The position numbers and the translations under genes were made by a program. Positions 48,576 to 57,458 of a stretch of 64,000 nt of DNA are shown in pieces. The stretch's first letter is position 1; every line of letters begins with the position of its first letter. The stretch lies in the NCBI GenBank assembly GCA_020161315.1, contig JAIUOH010000012.1:1-64000 (forward strand), in the 5' to 3' direction. Below the pieces are notes generated by a model, which saw only the letters and a list, made by a program, of their open reading frames with translations, searched no databases and was not told the origin of the DNA. The DNA is from Actinomycetota bacterium (GTDB taxonomy: Bacteria > Actinomycetota > Actinomycetes > Actinomycetales > Microbacteriaceae).

Positions 48576-49898
48576 ATGCCGCACACGCGAGAAGCACGTG
48601 ACACGCGCGAACCAAGAGACGCACGCGAGTCACGCGAAGCACGCGACGCGAGAGAAGCCAGCGAGGCGCGTGAAGCGCTGCGTGAGGTGGTGATGCGCGT
48701 CGAACAAGCGCACCCCGACATGGCGCTGCAAATGCGCGACCTGCTCGCCACGAACATTGACACGCTGCAGGGTGATCAGCAACTACTCGAGTTGTTGCAC
48801 GCGAGCATTGAGAGCAACCTCTCGACCATTTTTCACATGCTGATCAACGACATTGACCTGCAGTCGTTGAAGCCTCCGACCGCGGCGATCGAGTACGCGG
48901 TTCGGCTCGCTCAGCGAGATATTCCGCTGGCCTCGCTCACTCGCGCCTACTACCTCGCGCAGAGCATGTTTCTGCGCATCGCGATGGACGAGGTTGAGCA
49001 GCAAGACCTTTCAGATGGTCGTCGCCTCGAGCTGGTGCGCAGTCTCGCGAATGTGATTCACAGCTACATCGACTGGATGCTGCAGCGCATCACCGAGGAG
49101 TACGGCACCGAGCATCGCCGCTGGTGGTCGGCGAGGGCCACCACAAACACAGCGAGCATTCTCAAGGTGTTGCGTGGCGACACCGTTTCGCAGCAGAGTT
49201 TCACTGCCGAGACACACTACGACCTCGATCAGCGGCACCTCGCGATGGTCGCGTGGTTCGATGACCCGTCGGGTGGCATTGAGGCGCAGCAGCGTCTCGA
49301 TCGGCTTGTGCGACAGGTTGCGGCGCTGCTCGGCTCGCCTCGCGCTCCGCTCATTAGCGCGGTGGATCGCACCACAGCCTGGGCGTGGGCATCTATGCCG
49401 GTGGCCAGGCTGCCCGAGAAGACCCGCGTGAGCATCGACGAGGTGGTCGGCAAGGCACCCTTCGTGCGGCTGTCACTCGGCGCAATCGAGCCGGGGGTTG
49501 ACGGCTTTCGACGGTCTCATCAGCAGGCTGTTGGTGCCTGGCAGGTTGCGCTCTCGTCGAATCGGTACCGACACGCACCCGTGGTTGCAGACGCCGACCC
49601 GAACGTCGCGCTGACTTCAATTTTGCTCAAGGATCAGAACCAGTCGGTGCAGTGGATGACTCGTGTGCTTGGGCGCTTCGCTGGGCACGGCGAGGCGAAC
49701 GAGTCGGTGCGAGAGACGCTGCGGGTGTTCTTCGCCTCTGGGCAGAACTACTCGCGCACGGCAGAGATTACCGGGGTGCACCGCAATACGGTGCGGCATA
49801 GGGTTGCCCGCTTCGAAGCCGAACAGTCTGGTGCGCAGCAGTTTGACCCGCTTGAGGTCGCGCTGGCGCTGCGCATTCACGATGTGTTCGGTGCGTGA
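48576..49898 (+). CDS. CdaR/PucR-type regulator with Arg-Asp/Glu repeat N-terminus
   Basis: 440 residues. The C-terminal helix-turn-helix FFASGQNYSRTAEITGVHRN and TVRHRVARFEAE is the PucR/CdaR type, preceded by a GGDEF-like region (about 215-320) and a helical sensor domain (about 60-190). The first 36 residues are an unusual run of about seven Arg-Glu/Asp-Ala-type units (TREARDTREPRDARESREA and similar), likely a charged single helix. It is coupled to the ligase gene. The palindrome at 46874 and its twin at 41240 are candidate binding sites. Confidence 0.88.
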   Translation: MPHTREARDTREPRDARESREARDAREASEAREALREVVMRVEQAHPDMALQMRDLLATNIDTLQGDQQLLELLHASIESNLSTIFHMLINDIDLQSLKPPTAAIEYAVRLAQRDIPLASLTRAYYLAQSMFLRIAMDEVEQQDLSDGRRLELVRSLANVIHSYIDWMLQRITEEYGTEHRRWWSARATTNTASILKVLRGDTVSQQSFTAETHYDLDQRHLAMVAWFDDPSGGIEAQQRLDRLVRQVAALLGSPRAPLISAVDRTTAWAWASMPVARLPEKTRVSIDEVVGKAPFVRLSLGAIEPGVDGFRRSHQQAVGAWQVALSSNRYRHAPVVADADPNVALTSILLKDQNQSVQWMTRVLGRFAGHGEANESVRETLRVFFASGQNYSRTAEITGVHRNTVRHRVARFEAEQSGAQQFDPLEVALALRIHDVFGA

Positions 49899-49994
49899 CG
49901 GCGACATTCTGCGACACCTGCACCGCGTGCACAGCAAGCGGGCGTAATGTGGTGCCGGGGAGGCGGAACAGCCGCGCCCTGGAAGGGATGGCGA

Positions 49995-50684
49995 GTGAAG
50001 ACCATCAGCTACAACCTCCGCAAGAACCGCGCGCTTGGCGAGCTTGGCGGCCTGGTCGACAAGCACGAGATCGACATTCTCTGCCTGCAAGAGGCTGACT
50101 CGGTTGCGCTGCCCGCGACGCTCGGCCACCTGCACCTCGTGCACGCCACCGAGAAGAATCGGCTTGGGCTCGCAATGTACGTGCGCGAGGATCGCTTCCA
50201 CGTGCGAGCAACCCGCACGTTTCAGCTGAAGAAGTCTCTGCACGACCGCGTGCTGCAGCCTGCACACGAGCGCCTGCTCGGGGCGCGCCTGCACGACCGT
50301 GAGACCGGCCGTGACCTCGTCGCCGCCTCGTTTCATGCGGCGCCGCTGACCGCGCTGAACTCGCTGCGGCGCCATCAGATCAGCACGGCGCTCGCAGAGC
50401 TGCGCGCGCTCGGCCCCGGCCTTCCCGCTCTCATGGTTGGCGACTTCAATTACCCTGTCTTTCAGTCGCGCCTCGACCGTCACGTGAGCGGTGAGGGGTA
50501 CGAGCTTTCGCTTAGCGACAAGCGCACCTATACCCGCTACAAGATGTTTCGTGGGCACTACGATTTTGCGACCTCATCGGGCTTTCGCATCGACTCGGTG
50601 CGCACCCTTGATCGCGGCACGAGCGACCACCTGCCCATTCTTGTGCAGTCAGACTTTGAGGCGCACGCGGCGCTCTCGCACTAG
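49995..50684 (+). CDS. Endonuclease/exonuclease/phosphatase family protein
   Basis: 229 residues; GTG at 49995 follows GGAAGGGATGGCGA, a strong ribosome-binding site, and homology starts here. EEP fold: KTISYNLRKNR (Asn of the active site), ILCLQEAD (metal-binding Glu), AASFHAAPL, LMVGDFNYP (catalytic Asp/Asn) and GTSDHLPILV (catalytic His). There is no signal peptide, so it should be cytoplasmic. It may cut phosphodiester bonds in nucleic acid, lipid or small phosphoesters; not resolved. It is convergent with csoR. Confidence 0.88.
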   Translation: MKTISYNLRKNRALGELGGLVDKHEIDILCLQEADSVALPATLGHLHLVHATEKNRLGLAMYVREDRFHVRATRTFQLKKSLHDRVLQPAHERLLGARLHDRETGRDLVAASFHAAPLTALNSLRRHQISTALAELRALGPGLPALMVGDFNYPVFQSRLDRHVSGEGYELSLSDKRTYTRYKMFRGHYDFATSSGFRIDSVRTLDRGTSDHLPILVQSDFEAHAALSH

Positions 50685-50734
50685 CAACCCTGAGGGGCGC
50701 GACGGCAGGCCGCGCGTGATCCTCTTCGCAGTGG

Positions 50735-51031
50735 CTAACGCACCAACCGGGCGATCGCCGCAGAAGCCTCTTGCAGCTTTGCCGCCGAAACTTCGCCGCC
50801 CTCTGAAGCTGCTTCGGCAACGCAGTGGCCGAGGTGATCGTCTAGGAGGGCTAGCGCGACGCGCTCGAGCGCTTTCGTTGCTGCCGATACCTGCGTGATG
50901 ACATCGATGCAGTACTCGTCTTCTTCGATCATGCGGTGGATGCCGCGCACTTGGCCTTCGGCCCGGCGCAGACGCTTGAGCAGGTCGTTCTTGTGCTCAC
51001 TGTAACCGTGCGTGTGGGCCTCATCATGCAT
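50735..51031 (-). CDS. csoR: CsoR-family metal-sensitive repressor
   Basis: 98 residues, four-helix-bundle regulator. LKRLRRAEGQVRGIHRMIEEDEYC is the DNA-contact and first-ligand helix, and C41, H66 and C70 (YCIDVITQ, DHLGHC) form the Cys-His-Cys Cu(I) site of CsoR. The extra His-rich N-terminus (MHDEAHTHGYSEH) may add metal affinity. No copper ATPase or chaperone is adjacent, so its targets lie elsewhere; its own promoter is likely one. Confidence 0.9.
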   Translation of the reverse strand: MHDEAHTHGYSEHKNDLLKRLRRAEGQVRGIHRMIEEDEYCIDVITQVSAATKALERVALALLDDHLGHCVAEAASEGGEVSAAKLQEASAAIARLVR

Positions 51032-51114
51032 GCCGTCACTCTACCCTGATTGCGCGCGTGTCGGGCCGGCTTAACCTATCGGCGTGCGGTTATTGGAATT
51101 TCCAATAACGAGGA

Positions 51115-52035
51115 TCAGGCGCGGCGCGTGCGCAGCACTTCCGCCGCTCCGCCAGCAACCAGGATCAGCACGGCCGCCCAGATTGCGCCGTAGGTGAACC
51201 ACTCACCGGCAGCAATGCGTTCGCCGAGCAGCAGCGAAGCAACAAGCAGGAGGGCGGGCTCGACGTAGCTCAGCAAGCCGAACATGCTCATCGAGAGCAA
51301 GCGTGAGGCAACTAAGTAGAGCAGCAGAGCAAACGCAGCAAAGAGCGAGATGCTTGGGGCCGCCCACCAGAGTGTGGGGTTAATAGCGAGCCATGAGCCA
51401 TCAGAGAACGACCACACGGTCACCACGACGGCAAATGGAAACATGATCACAAAGTCCCACCACATACCACCGAGATGACCGGTGCCCATCGACCGTCGCA
51501 GGACGAAATATACGGGGTAGCCGAGCGCGACGAGCAGGGTCTCCCAGCTCACACCGCCGATTCGAATCACTTCGTAGACCACGCCGATAAGCGCGGTGCC
51601 AGCAGCGGCCCACTGCCACCAGACCATGCGATCCTTGTAGAGAAAGCGGCCAACCACCACGAGCACAATTGGCAGCAAAAAATAGCCGAGCGCAACCTGC
51701 ATTGCGCGTCCGTTGAGCGGTGCCCAAGCAAAGACCCAGAGCTGTGCGCTCAGCAGGGCGGCAGATGCAAATGCGCCGAGCAGCAGCAGCGGCTTGCGGC
51801 GAATGCGTCGGCCAAACTCAGTGGCGAGCCGCCAGTCGCGCGAAACCAGAAGCACCACAGTGAGAAAGGGCACCGCTGCCAATGCCCGCATTGCCCACAC
51901 TGCTTCGCCCGACATCGGGTGCAATAGTGGGGTCAGAAAATAGATCAGCCCGAAAAAGACAGACGAGGCGACAGAAACAACAGCGCCCTTCGCGCCCGCC
52001 GAAATGCCGGGGCGCAGCGGCCCCGATTGAGCCAA
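51115..52035 (-). CDS. EamA/RarD-like DMT-family transporter
   Basis: 306 residues with about 10 transmembrane helices. RarD-type drug/metabolite transporter: GAVVSVASSVFFGLIYFLTP, WAPLNGRAMQVALGYFLLP and LLSYVEPALLLVASLLLGE are characteristic. Start is probably TTG at 52035, 3 bp after the GNAT stop; no ATG or GTG lies early enough. Co-transcribed behind the GNAT gene. Substrate unknown; RarD relatives are only loosely linked to chloramphenicol tolerance or amino-acid export. Confidence 0.87.
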   Translation of the reverse strand: MAQSGPLRPGISAGAKGAVVSVASSVFFGLIYFLTPLLHPMSGEAVWAMRALAAVPFLTVVLLVSRDWRLATEFGRRIRRKPLLLLGAFASAALLSAQLWVFAWAPLNGRAMQVALGYFLLPIVLVVVGRFLYKDRMVWWQWAAAGTALIGVVYEVIRIGGVSWETLLVALGYPVYFVLRRSMGTGHLGGMWWDFVIMFPFAVVVTVWSFSDGSWLAINPTLWWAAPSISLFAAFALLLYLVASRLLSMSMFGLLSYVEPALLLVASLLLGERIAAGEWFTYGAIWAAVLILVAGGAAEVLRTRRA

Positions 52036-52038
52036 CGC

Positions 52039-52491
52039 CTAGAGCGTGATCGCGCCGATGACCTCGCCGTAAGGCGTCTCGCCGACCGGCGCGAAGCCCA
52101 TGGCGAGAAAGAATGCCTCGGGGCCATCCTCACCGCGCTCCCAGAGCACGGTAAGGCGTTCAACGCCGCGACGCCGTGCCTCATCAATGAGCGCGTTTAC
52201 CGCGAAGGTGCCGACGCCCTTGCCCTGTGCTTCAGCGTCGACGTTGATGCGCCAGAGCGCTGCGCGAAACTCTTCTTGCTGCGCCTCAGGGTCGAAGTTG
52301 CCGTGAATGAAGCCGACTACCTGCTCGCCGTCGAGCACGACGCGCTGCCACGCCGAGTGCGCAGGAGTGACCGCCGCGGCGGCCGAATATGAGACCGGGC
52401 TGACGAATTGCTCTTGGCCAGGCTTGAGCCCGAGCCGGTTCACCGCGACGATCGTCGCTGCCGAAAGTTCTTCGAGTCTCAGAGCGTTCAT
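52039..52491 (-). CDS. GNAT family N-acetyltransferase
   Basis: 150 residues. Core acetyl-CoA-binding motif NVDAEAQGKGVGTFAVNALI (Q-x-x-G-x-G) at about 83-102, preceded by VVGFIHGNFDPE and followed by FFLAMGFAPVGE, typical of GNAT enzymes near spermidine/diamine acetyltransferases. Complete. It forms an operon with the RarD-like transporter; the acceptor could be a polyamine or an amino compound exported by it, but nothing in the sequence proves this. Confidence 0.88.
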   Translation of the reverse strand: MNALRLEELSAATIVAVNRLGLKPGQEQFVSPVSYSAAAAVTPAHSAWQRVVLDGEQVVGFIHGNFDPEAQQEEFRAALWRINVDAEAQGKGVGTFAVNALIDEARRRGVERLTVLWERGEDGPEAFFLAMGFAPVGETPYGEVIGAITL

Positions 52492-52692
52492 ATCTCCAGG
52501 CTAACGTTTCGGCAGAAGAGTGCAAGCCCGTAAGTTTCTGTTCACTTGAACTTCGTCACATTTCTTGCAGCTTGCCGAATGCCCAGGCCGTCAGGTGACG
52601 CGCTGGACATTGCTGCCGAGGGGGCTGGGAACTTGCTGACCGCGGTCCGTGTTTTGCAGCGGCGACGAATAGCATGTGCACTTAACTCATTT

Positions 52693-53982
52693 ATGCCCCC
52701 GAGCGAAAGTGCGAGTTCGATGCCAGACATACGTCGCGGCCTGCCCGAGATAGAAGACCGCGCTCGGCACGGCAAGCTGCGGCGATCCTCGTCTCTCGCG
52801 AATCTTGTGAAAGTGCTGATCACCGTGGTATTGGTGGTAGCAATCAGCGGCACGGTAGTCGCCGCATACGCTGTGTGGAGCGTGGTCGGCGAGGCAAAAA
52901 CCTTCGATCTCGGCGCTCAGCCCGGGGCAAACGCGCTCGACGTCGGCGCAGAGCAGCTGAACGGTGAACTCACCATATTGCTCGTCGGGTCAGACAAACG
53001 AAAAGCCGACTCCATCATGAACGACGGTGAAGAGGGTGACCGCAACGACGTCAACCTGCTGCTGCACATTCCGGCCTCGCACGACAGTGCGACGATCGTG
53101 AGTTTTCCGCGAGACTTGATGGTGCCCATTCCGAGCTGCACTGACCCAGACACCGGTGATGTGAGCGATGCGATGAGTTCGCAGCAGATCAACACTGCGG
53201 TGAAGTACGGTGGCCCAGCCTGTGTCGCCGCGACGATTACTGAGATAACCGGAATGCCAATTCCCTATGTTGCCGAGGTCGATTTCGACGGGGTAATCGG
53301 CATCTCGAACGCGCTCGGGGGTGTCACGGTGTGCCTCGCGCAGCCGATCGAGGACAGCTTCACTGGGCTGAACTTACCCGCCGGTGAGGTGACGGTGACC
53401 GGCGTCGACGCGCTCAACTTCGTTCGAACCCGCCACGGCGTCGGTGACGGCAGCGACGTCAGCCGCATCAGTAACCAGCAGGTGTTCATGTCGGCGCTCC
53501 TGCGGCAGCTGCGCAGTGCAGAGACTCTGAGCAACCCTGCAAAGGTGTACAACCTCGCGAAGACCGGGTTTCAGTACATGAGCCTGTCGAGCAGCATGGC
53601 ATCGCTGCCGTTCTTGCAGGCGCTGGCGGGGACCGCTGCCAACATCGACCTGAGCAAGATCAACTTCGTGCAGTATCCGACGTTTGCTGACCCCGACGAT
53701 CCCAACCGTTTGGTACCAGATCAGAGCTCCGCAGACGTGCTCTTTGACGTGATCAAGTCGGGCAAGCCGTTTCAAGTGTCAAAGGTTGGTGGAGCCGCGG
53801 TGTCTTCAGGGACAGCCCCTGCAGCCACCCCGGAGCCGAGCAGCGAGCCCGACGCGGGTGACTCGTCGGCCACTGACGGCACAGCAGGGGCGGGGGATCA
53901 GGCAGTCACCGTGCTGCCCGACAACATTACTGGGCAGAGCGCCGCGAGCGAGACTTGCTCAGCGGGGCGCACGGAGTATTAG
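52693..53982 (+). CDS. LytR-CpsA-Psr (LCP) family wall-polymer ligase
   Basis: 429 residues from ATG 52693; ATG 52720 and a far TTG at 52546 are alternatives and no clear ribosome-binding site decides. A basic cytoplasmic tail, one transmembrane helix (about 37-62), then the LCP domain: LTILLVGSDKRK, VSFPRDLMVPIPSC, and NFVRTRHGVGDGSDVSRISN with the Arg/Asp residues that hold the polyprenyl pyrophosphate. Ser/Thr/Pro-rich C-terminal tail. LCP proteins attach teichoic acid, capsule or arabinogalactan-like glycopolymers to peptidoglycan outside the membrane. Stand-alone gene, convergent with the sugar kinase. Confidence 0.9.
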   Translation: MPPSESASSMPDIRRGLPEIEDRARHGKLRRSSSLANLVKVLITVVLVVAISGTVVAAYAVWSVVGEAKTFDLGAQPGANALDVGAEQLNGELTILLVGSDKRKADSIMNDGEEGDRNDVNLLLHIPASHDSATIVSFPRDLMVPIPSCTDPDTGDVSDAMSSQQINTAVKYGGPACVAATITEITGMPIPYVAEVDFDGVIGISNALGGVTVCLAQPIEDSFTGLNLPAGEVTVTGVDALNFVRTRHGVGDGSDVSRISNQQVFMSALLRQLRSAETLSNPAKVYNLAKTGFQYMSLSSSMASLPFLQALAGTAANIDLSKINFVQYPTFADPDDPNRLVPDQSSADVLFDVIKSGKPFQVSKVGGAAVSSGTAPAATPEPSSEPDAGDSSATDGTAGAGDQAVTVLPDNITGQSAASETCSAGRTEY

Positions 53983-54010
53983 CGGTGGCGGTGGCTTGGC
54001 CTCAGCAGTG

Positions 54011-54967
54011 TTAGACGCGGGGCGAGAGCGCAGCGCCCACGGTTGCTGCGGGCATGCCCTCGGGCAGCACTTGCAGTTTTTGCGAGAGCGTGAAACCGCT
54101 CAGAAACGGCGACTCCGCCTCCCATGCTGCGAGCTGTGCTCGAATACCGTCGAGAAGCGGTGCACCAATCTTGCGCAAACCGCCGCCAATGACGACGGCG
54201 TCTGGAGCCATGACGACGCCCATCGCGCGCACGGTCGACGCAGCGCCCTCGACGAGCAGATCGAAGGCGAGCTTTGCATCCGCGTCGCCGTCTGCGACTG
54301 CCGCGGCGAGCACCCAGCCGGGGTGTTCGCCGCCAGCGGGCCAGTAGGCCTTCAGCGCCGAGCCGCTCGCTACCGTTTCGAGGCAGCCGCGCTGCCCGCA
54401 GGGGCAGGGCCTGTTCCGCGGGTCGACGGGCAGGTGCCCAACCTCGCCTGCGAGCCCCTGTGCGCCGCGCCAGGGCTTGCCATCGACGACGATGCCCGCA
54501 GAGAGACCGGTGCCGAGGTTGATGTATGCTACCGAACCGTTCAGCTGCATGAGGTGAGCGGCACCAACCGCAGCGGCGGTGACGTCATTCTCAATGGCGA
54601 TATCGACGCCCGTGCGCTCCTTGAGTAGTGAGGCCAGGTTCAGCGACTGCACACTGAGGTTATAGGCGTAGCGCACGATGCCGTGCGCAGAGTCGACCTG
54701 GCCCGGAATTCCGATGCCCGCAGCGGTGAAGTCGCTGACCGCGCAGCCAGTCTGCTCGGCAAGCGCGATGAGCGCCTGCTCGGCGGTGTTCAGTACGCCG
54801 TCGTTGCCCTGGGCTGTTGGCAGCAGGGTCTCTGCCCCGAGGTTGCCAGCTTCATCGATGACCACGGCCGCCGTCTTTGTGCCGCCAATGTCCATGCCGA
54901 CGAAAAGCTTGCCGGTGCTGTCGCCCGGGGCAGTGGCGCTGCGTTGCGCTTGGTCTGCGGCAATCAT
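54011..54967 (-). CDS. ROK-family sugar kinase (probable GlcNAc kinase)
   Basis: 318 residues; ATG overlaps the GH3 stop. Phosphate loop GMDIGGTKTAAVV (24-36), catalytic D128 in IENDVTAAAVGA, GLAGEVGHLPV and the zinc knot H178-C188-C190-C195 (CPCGQRGCLE) are all intact, so it is an active ROK kinase. At the end of the ABC-GH3 operon with nagB and nagA nearby, N-acetylglucosamine (or N-acetylmuramic acid) is the most likely substrate; glucose is the alternative. Confidence 0.9.
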   Translation of the reverse strand: MIAADQAQRSATAPGDSTGKLFVGMDIGGTKTAAVVIDEAGNLGAETLLPTAQGNDGVLNTAEQALIALAEQTGCAVSDFTAAGIGIPGQVDSAHGIVRYAYNLSVQSLNLASLLKERTGVDIAIENDVTAAAVGAAHLMQLNGSVAYINLGTGLSAGIVVDGKPWRGAQGLAGEVGHLPVDPRNRPCPCGQRGCLETVASGSALKAYWPAGGEHPGWVLAAAVADGDADAKLAFDLLVEGAASTVRAMGVVMAPDAVVIGGGLRKIGAPLLDGIRAQLAAWEAESPFLSGFTLSQKLQVLPEGMPAATVGAALSPRV

Positions 54968-56535
54968 GCAAGTTCTCCTTCAATAAGGTGCAGCAATGCG
55001 GCGCCGACGAGGCGCGAAGAGCCGTAACACGCGAGATCTGCGTACACTCTAGCCTCGCCGTCACCGGGCCAGCCCATCTCTACGCAAAGTACGTCGGTGC
55101 CAGCTGCGCGCAGTGCATTGATCGTAACCTGAGCCTCGCGCAAACGATGCATGTCGCGCCCGATTGCGATCACCCCCGCGGTCGTCTCGCCGTCGCCGGG
55201 TGCTGTGCCGAGGCCGCGCTGGGGCCGATTCGCGAACGCGGCAGCAAGAGCCGGCTGATTTGCGATTGGCAGAGGATCAGCCACGGCCGCGAACGGCCCC
55301 CACGGTGCGTGGCCGATAGCCAAGTTGGCCTCTGACTCGACGCGCAGCACGGTGGCGTGTGGGTGCTCGCTCAGCCAGGTGCGCGCGGTGTCGAGGCCAG
55401 CAAAGGAGTTGATGATGCGGGTGAGTTCAGCGGGCACAGGGGCCTCGCTCATCTCGACCGGCTCAGGGAGCGAAGCTCCGCCCATCGAGTTTGTCGAGAT
55501 GTGTGGCACCGCAGCCGCCGTGCGCACGCGCCCGGCTGCCTCTGCAAGGCGCGCCTCGCTCAGCGTGCCGTCCGCAACCGCGTCGAGCACGGTCTCTACG
55601 ATCTCTTCGAGCAATTCGGGGCCGGTGTTCGTGCCGAGGCACAACAGGTCACAGCCGGCGACGAGCGCCCGCACGGCCGCCGCCGGAATACCGATTTCGC
55701 CGCACGCACCCTTCATGTCGAGAGCATCAGTAATAATGAGGCCCTCGAACTCCATCTCGTCGCGCAGCATTCCCTGCAGCACGAGGCGGCTAAACGTCGC
55801 GGGGCCAGACACATCGATCTGCGGCAACAGTATGTGCGACGTCATGATCGACGCAATGCCCGCATTCACGGCAGCGCGAAACGGTGGCAGCTCGCGCGCT
55901 TCAATCACACTCAGCGGCGCATCGACGGTCGGCAACGCGAGGTGCGAATCCTGGGCAGTGTCGCCGTGGCCCGGAAAGTGCTTGGCGCAGGCCAGCGCGC
56001 CGGTGCGCTGCAGCCCCCGCGTGAAGGCCGCGACGTGGCGGGCGGCAACATCGGGGTCGGCCGCAAAACTGCGGGTGCCGATGACAGGGTTCAGCGGGTT
56101 ACTGTTGACATCAGCGATGGGGCCGAGCGCGAGGTTGAAGCCCGACGCGAGAATGTCTCGGCCGACTCGCTCGCCGATTTCCTCGGTGTAGTCGACGTCA
56201 TCGATGCGCCCGAGCACCGCCGCGCCGGGGTAAGGCGAGCCCTCAAGGTAGTGCAGGCGAGTGACCTCGCCGCCCTCTTCATCGATTGCGATGAGCGCGT
56301 CGGGGCGTGACGTGCGCAACTCGGCACCGAGCGCCCGCAACTGCTCAGCATCACGCACATTCTCGCCGTACACGCAGACCGAGACGAGCCCCTTATCAAA
56401 TGCGGCGGTGACCCAGCCTGGTGCGGTGAGGCCAGCAAAGCCCGGCATCAGCGTCGCAAGAGCGTTGCGACGCAGCTCGGCTGATCCTCGTGTTGAAATT
56501 GCGTGGGTTCGGCGCAGCTCGGCAGCCTCGCTCAT
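54964..56535 (-). CDS. GH3 beta-N-acetylglucosaminidase, NagZ-like
   Basis: 523 residues, no signal peptide, so cytoplasmic. TIM-barrel domain with IDEEGGEVTRL (82-92), CAKHFPGHGDTAQDSH (K185-H186, D196-H198 dyad) and nucleophile D270 in LIITDALDMKG. The D-x-H dyad marks NagZ-type enzymes, some of which (Cellulomonas Nag3) act as phosphorylases. A second domain (about 390-523) has VLRVESEANLAIGHAP. A REP-like palindrome lies in the domain linker (about 346-361). ATGA overlap with the permease. It likely releases GlcNAc from imported disaccharides or muropeptides. Confidence 0.9.
   Translation of the reverse strand: MSEAAELRRTHAISTRGSAELRRNALATLMPGFAGLTAPGWVTAAFDKGLVSVCVYGENVRDAEQLRALGAELRTSRPDALIAIDEEGGEVTRLHYLEGSPYPGAAVLGRIDDVDYTEEIGERVGRDILASGFNLALGPIADVNSNPLNPVIGTRSFAADPDVAARHVAAFTRGLQRTGALACAKHFPGHGDTAQDSHLALPTVDAPLSVIEARELPPFRAAVNAGIASIMTSHILLPQIDVSGPATFSRLVLQGMLRDEMEFEGLIITDALDMKGACGEIGIPAAAVRALVAGCDLLCLGTNTGPELLEEIVETVLDAVADGTLSEARLAEAAGRVRTAAAVPHISTNSMGGASLPEPVEMSEAPVPAELTRIINSFAGLDTARTWLSEHPHATVLRVESEANLAIGHAPWGPFAAVADPLPIANQPALAAAFANRPQRGLGTAPGDGETTAGVIAIGRDMHRLREAQVTINALRAAGTDVLCVEMGWPGDGEARVYADLACYGSSRLVGAALLHLIEGELA
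55451..55500. repeat. REP-like palindrome within the GH3 gene
   Basis: Arms ATCTCGAC (55451-55458) and GTCGAGAT (55493-55500), with an inner hairpin GGAG-CGAAG-CTCC (55467-55479). The left side ATCTCGACCGGCTCAGGGAG resembles the elements at 58397 and 58482. It encodes the linker residues ISTNSMGGASLPEPVEM. Confidence 0.7.
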
Positions 56536-57458
56536 CCCTTGACCGCCCCGCTCACCATGCCACTTGTCATGCGCCCCTGCACGAACATGAAGAAGATGAT
56601 CACGGGGATTGCGACGAGCGTTGACGCCGCCATGACCTCGCCCCAGTCGATCGCACGGTTTGCCGACTCCTGGATGAAGCCGCGCAACCAGAGCGGCAGC
56701 GTGCGGTTGCTCGAGTCGAGCAGCACGAGCGCGATGGTGAACTCATTCCAGGCCTGCAAGAAGGCGTAGACGCCGCTCGCGACGAGGCCCGGGGCGAGCA
56801 GTGGAAAGGTGATGCGCAGAAACGCCTGAGTGCGGCTGAGGCCGTCGACCATCGCGGCTTCTTCGAGGTCGGCGGGCACGCCGGCGACGAAGCCGCGCAG
56901 CATCCAAATAGTGAAGGGCACGACCGCCGCCACGTAGATGATGCTCACGCCGATGACCGAATTCAGCAGACCGATCGAACCCATCAGCTTGTACTGCGCG
57001 ATGAACATGCCCTCGGCGGGCAGCATCTGAATGAAGAGCACGGCGAGCACGAAGCTGCGGCGACCCTTGAAGCGGAAGCGGCTGATCGCGAGTGCGGCGA
57101 GAAACGCGAAGAGCAGGCAGGCAACCACGGTGATGATCGCGATTGCGAGGCTCAGGCCAAGCGACTTGAAGAAGGTGCCGCTCTCGAAGACCGCCGCGAA
57201 GTTCTTGAACGAGCCGCCGAAGGGCAGCAGCGTGGGGGTGCGCTGCTCGAGCACGGCACTCGGCAGCAGCGACGAGTTGATCATCCAGTAAACGGGAAAC
57301 GCCCATATGACGGCGACGATCACGGCGACGATACCGAGCACGACCTTGGTCAGGCGCTTGGGGTTGCTCTTGCCGCGCTGCGCGACGACCGAGAGTGGCG
57401 CGGTCATCTCGCTGACCTGGCCCGCCTGCTGAATCTGTGACTGTGATGCGGTGCTCAT
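56532..57458 (-). CDS. ABC sugar transporter permease, MalG-type
   Basis: 308 residues, six transmembrane helices. The cytoplasmic EAA loop EEAAMVDGLSRTQAFLRITF with LLAPG (about 215-240), which docks the ATPase, is clear. The N-terminal 40 residues are hydrophilic. It pairs with the MalF-type permease upstream (ATGA overlap) in a CUT1-family importer for oligosaccharides. No ATPase gene is here, so a shared MsiK-like ATPase elsewhere is expected. Confidence 0.93.
   Translation of the reverse strand: MSTASQSQIQQAGQVSEMTAPLSVVAQRGKSNPKRLTKVVLGIVAVIVAVIWAFPVYWMINSSLLPSAVLEQRTPTLLPFGGSFKNFAAVFESGTFFKSLGLSLAIAIITVVACLLFAFLAALAISRFRFKGRRSFVLAVLFIQMLPAEGMFIAQYKLMGSIGLLNSVIGVSIIYVAAVVPFTIWMLRGFVAGVPADLEEAAMVDGLSRTQAFLRITFPLLAPGLVASGVYAFLQAWNEFTIALVLLDSSNRTLPLWLRGFIQESANRAIDWGEVMAASTLVAIPVIIFFMFVQGRMTSGMVSGAVKG

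Noticed and set aside
49919..49931. Palindrome TGCAC-CGC-GTGCA as a third site of the GTGCA-N3-TGCAC family
   Set aside because: The half-sites are in the opposite order, so it is a different motif; it may be chance in GC-rich DNA.
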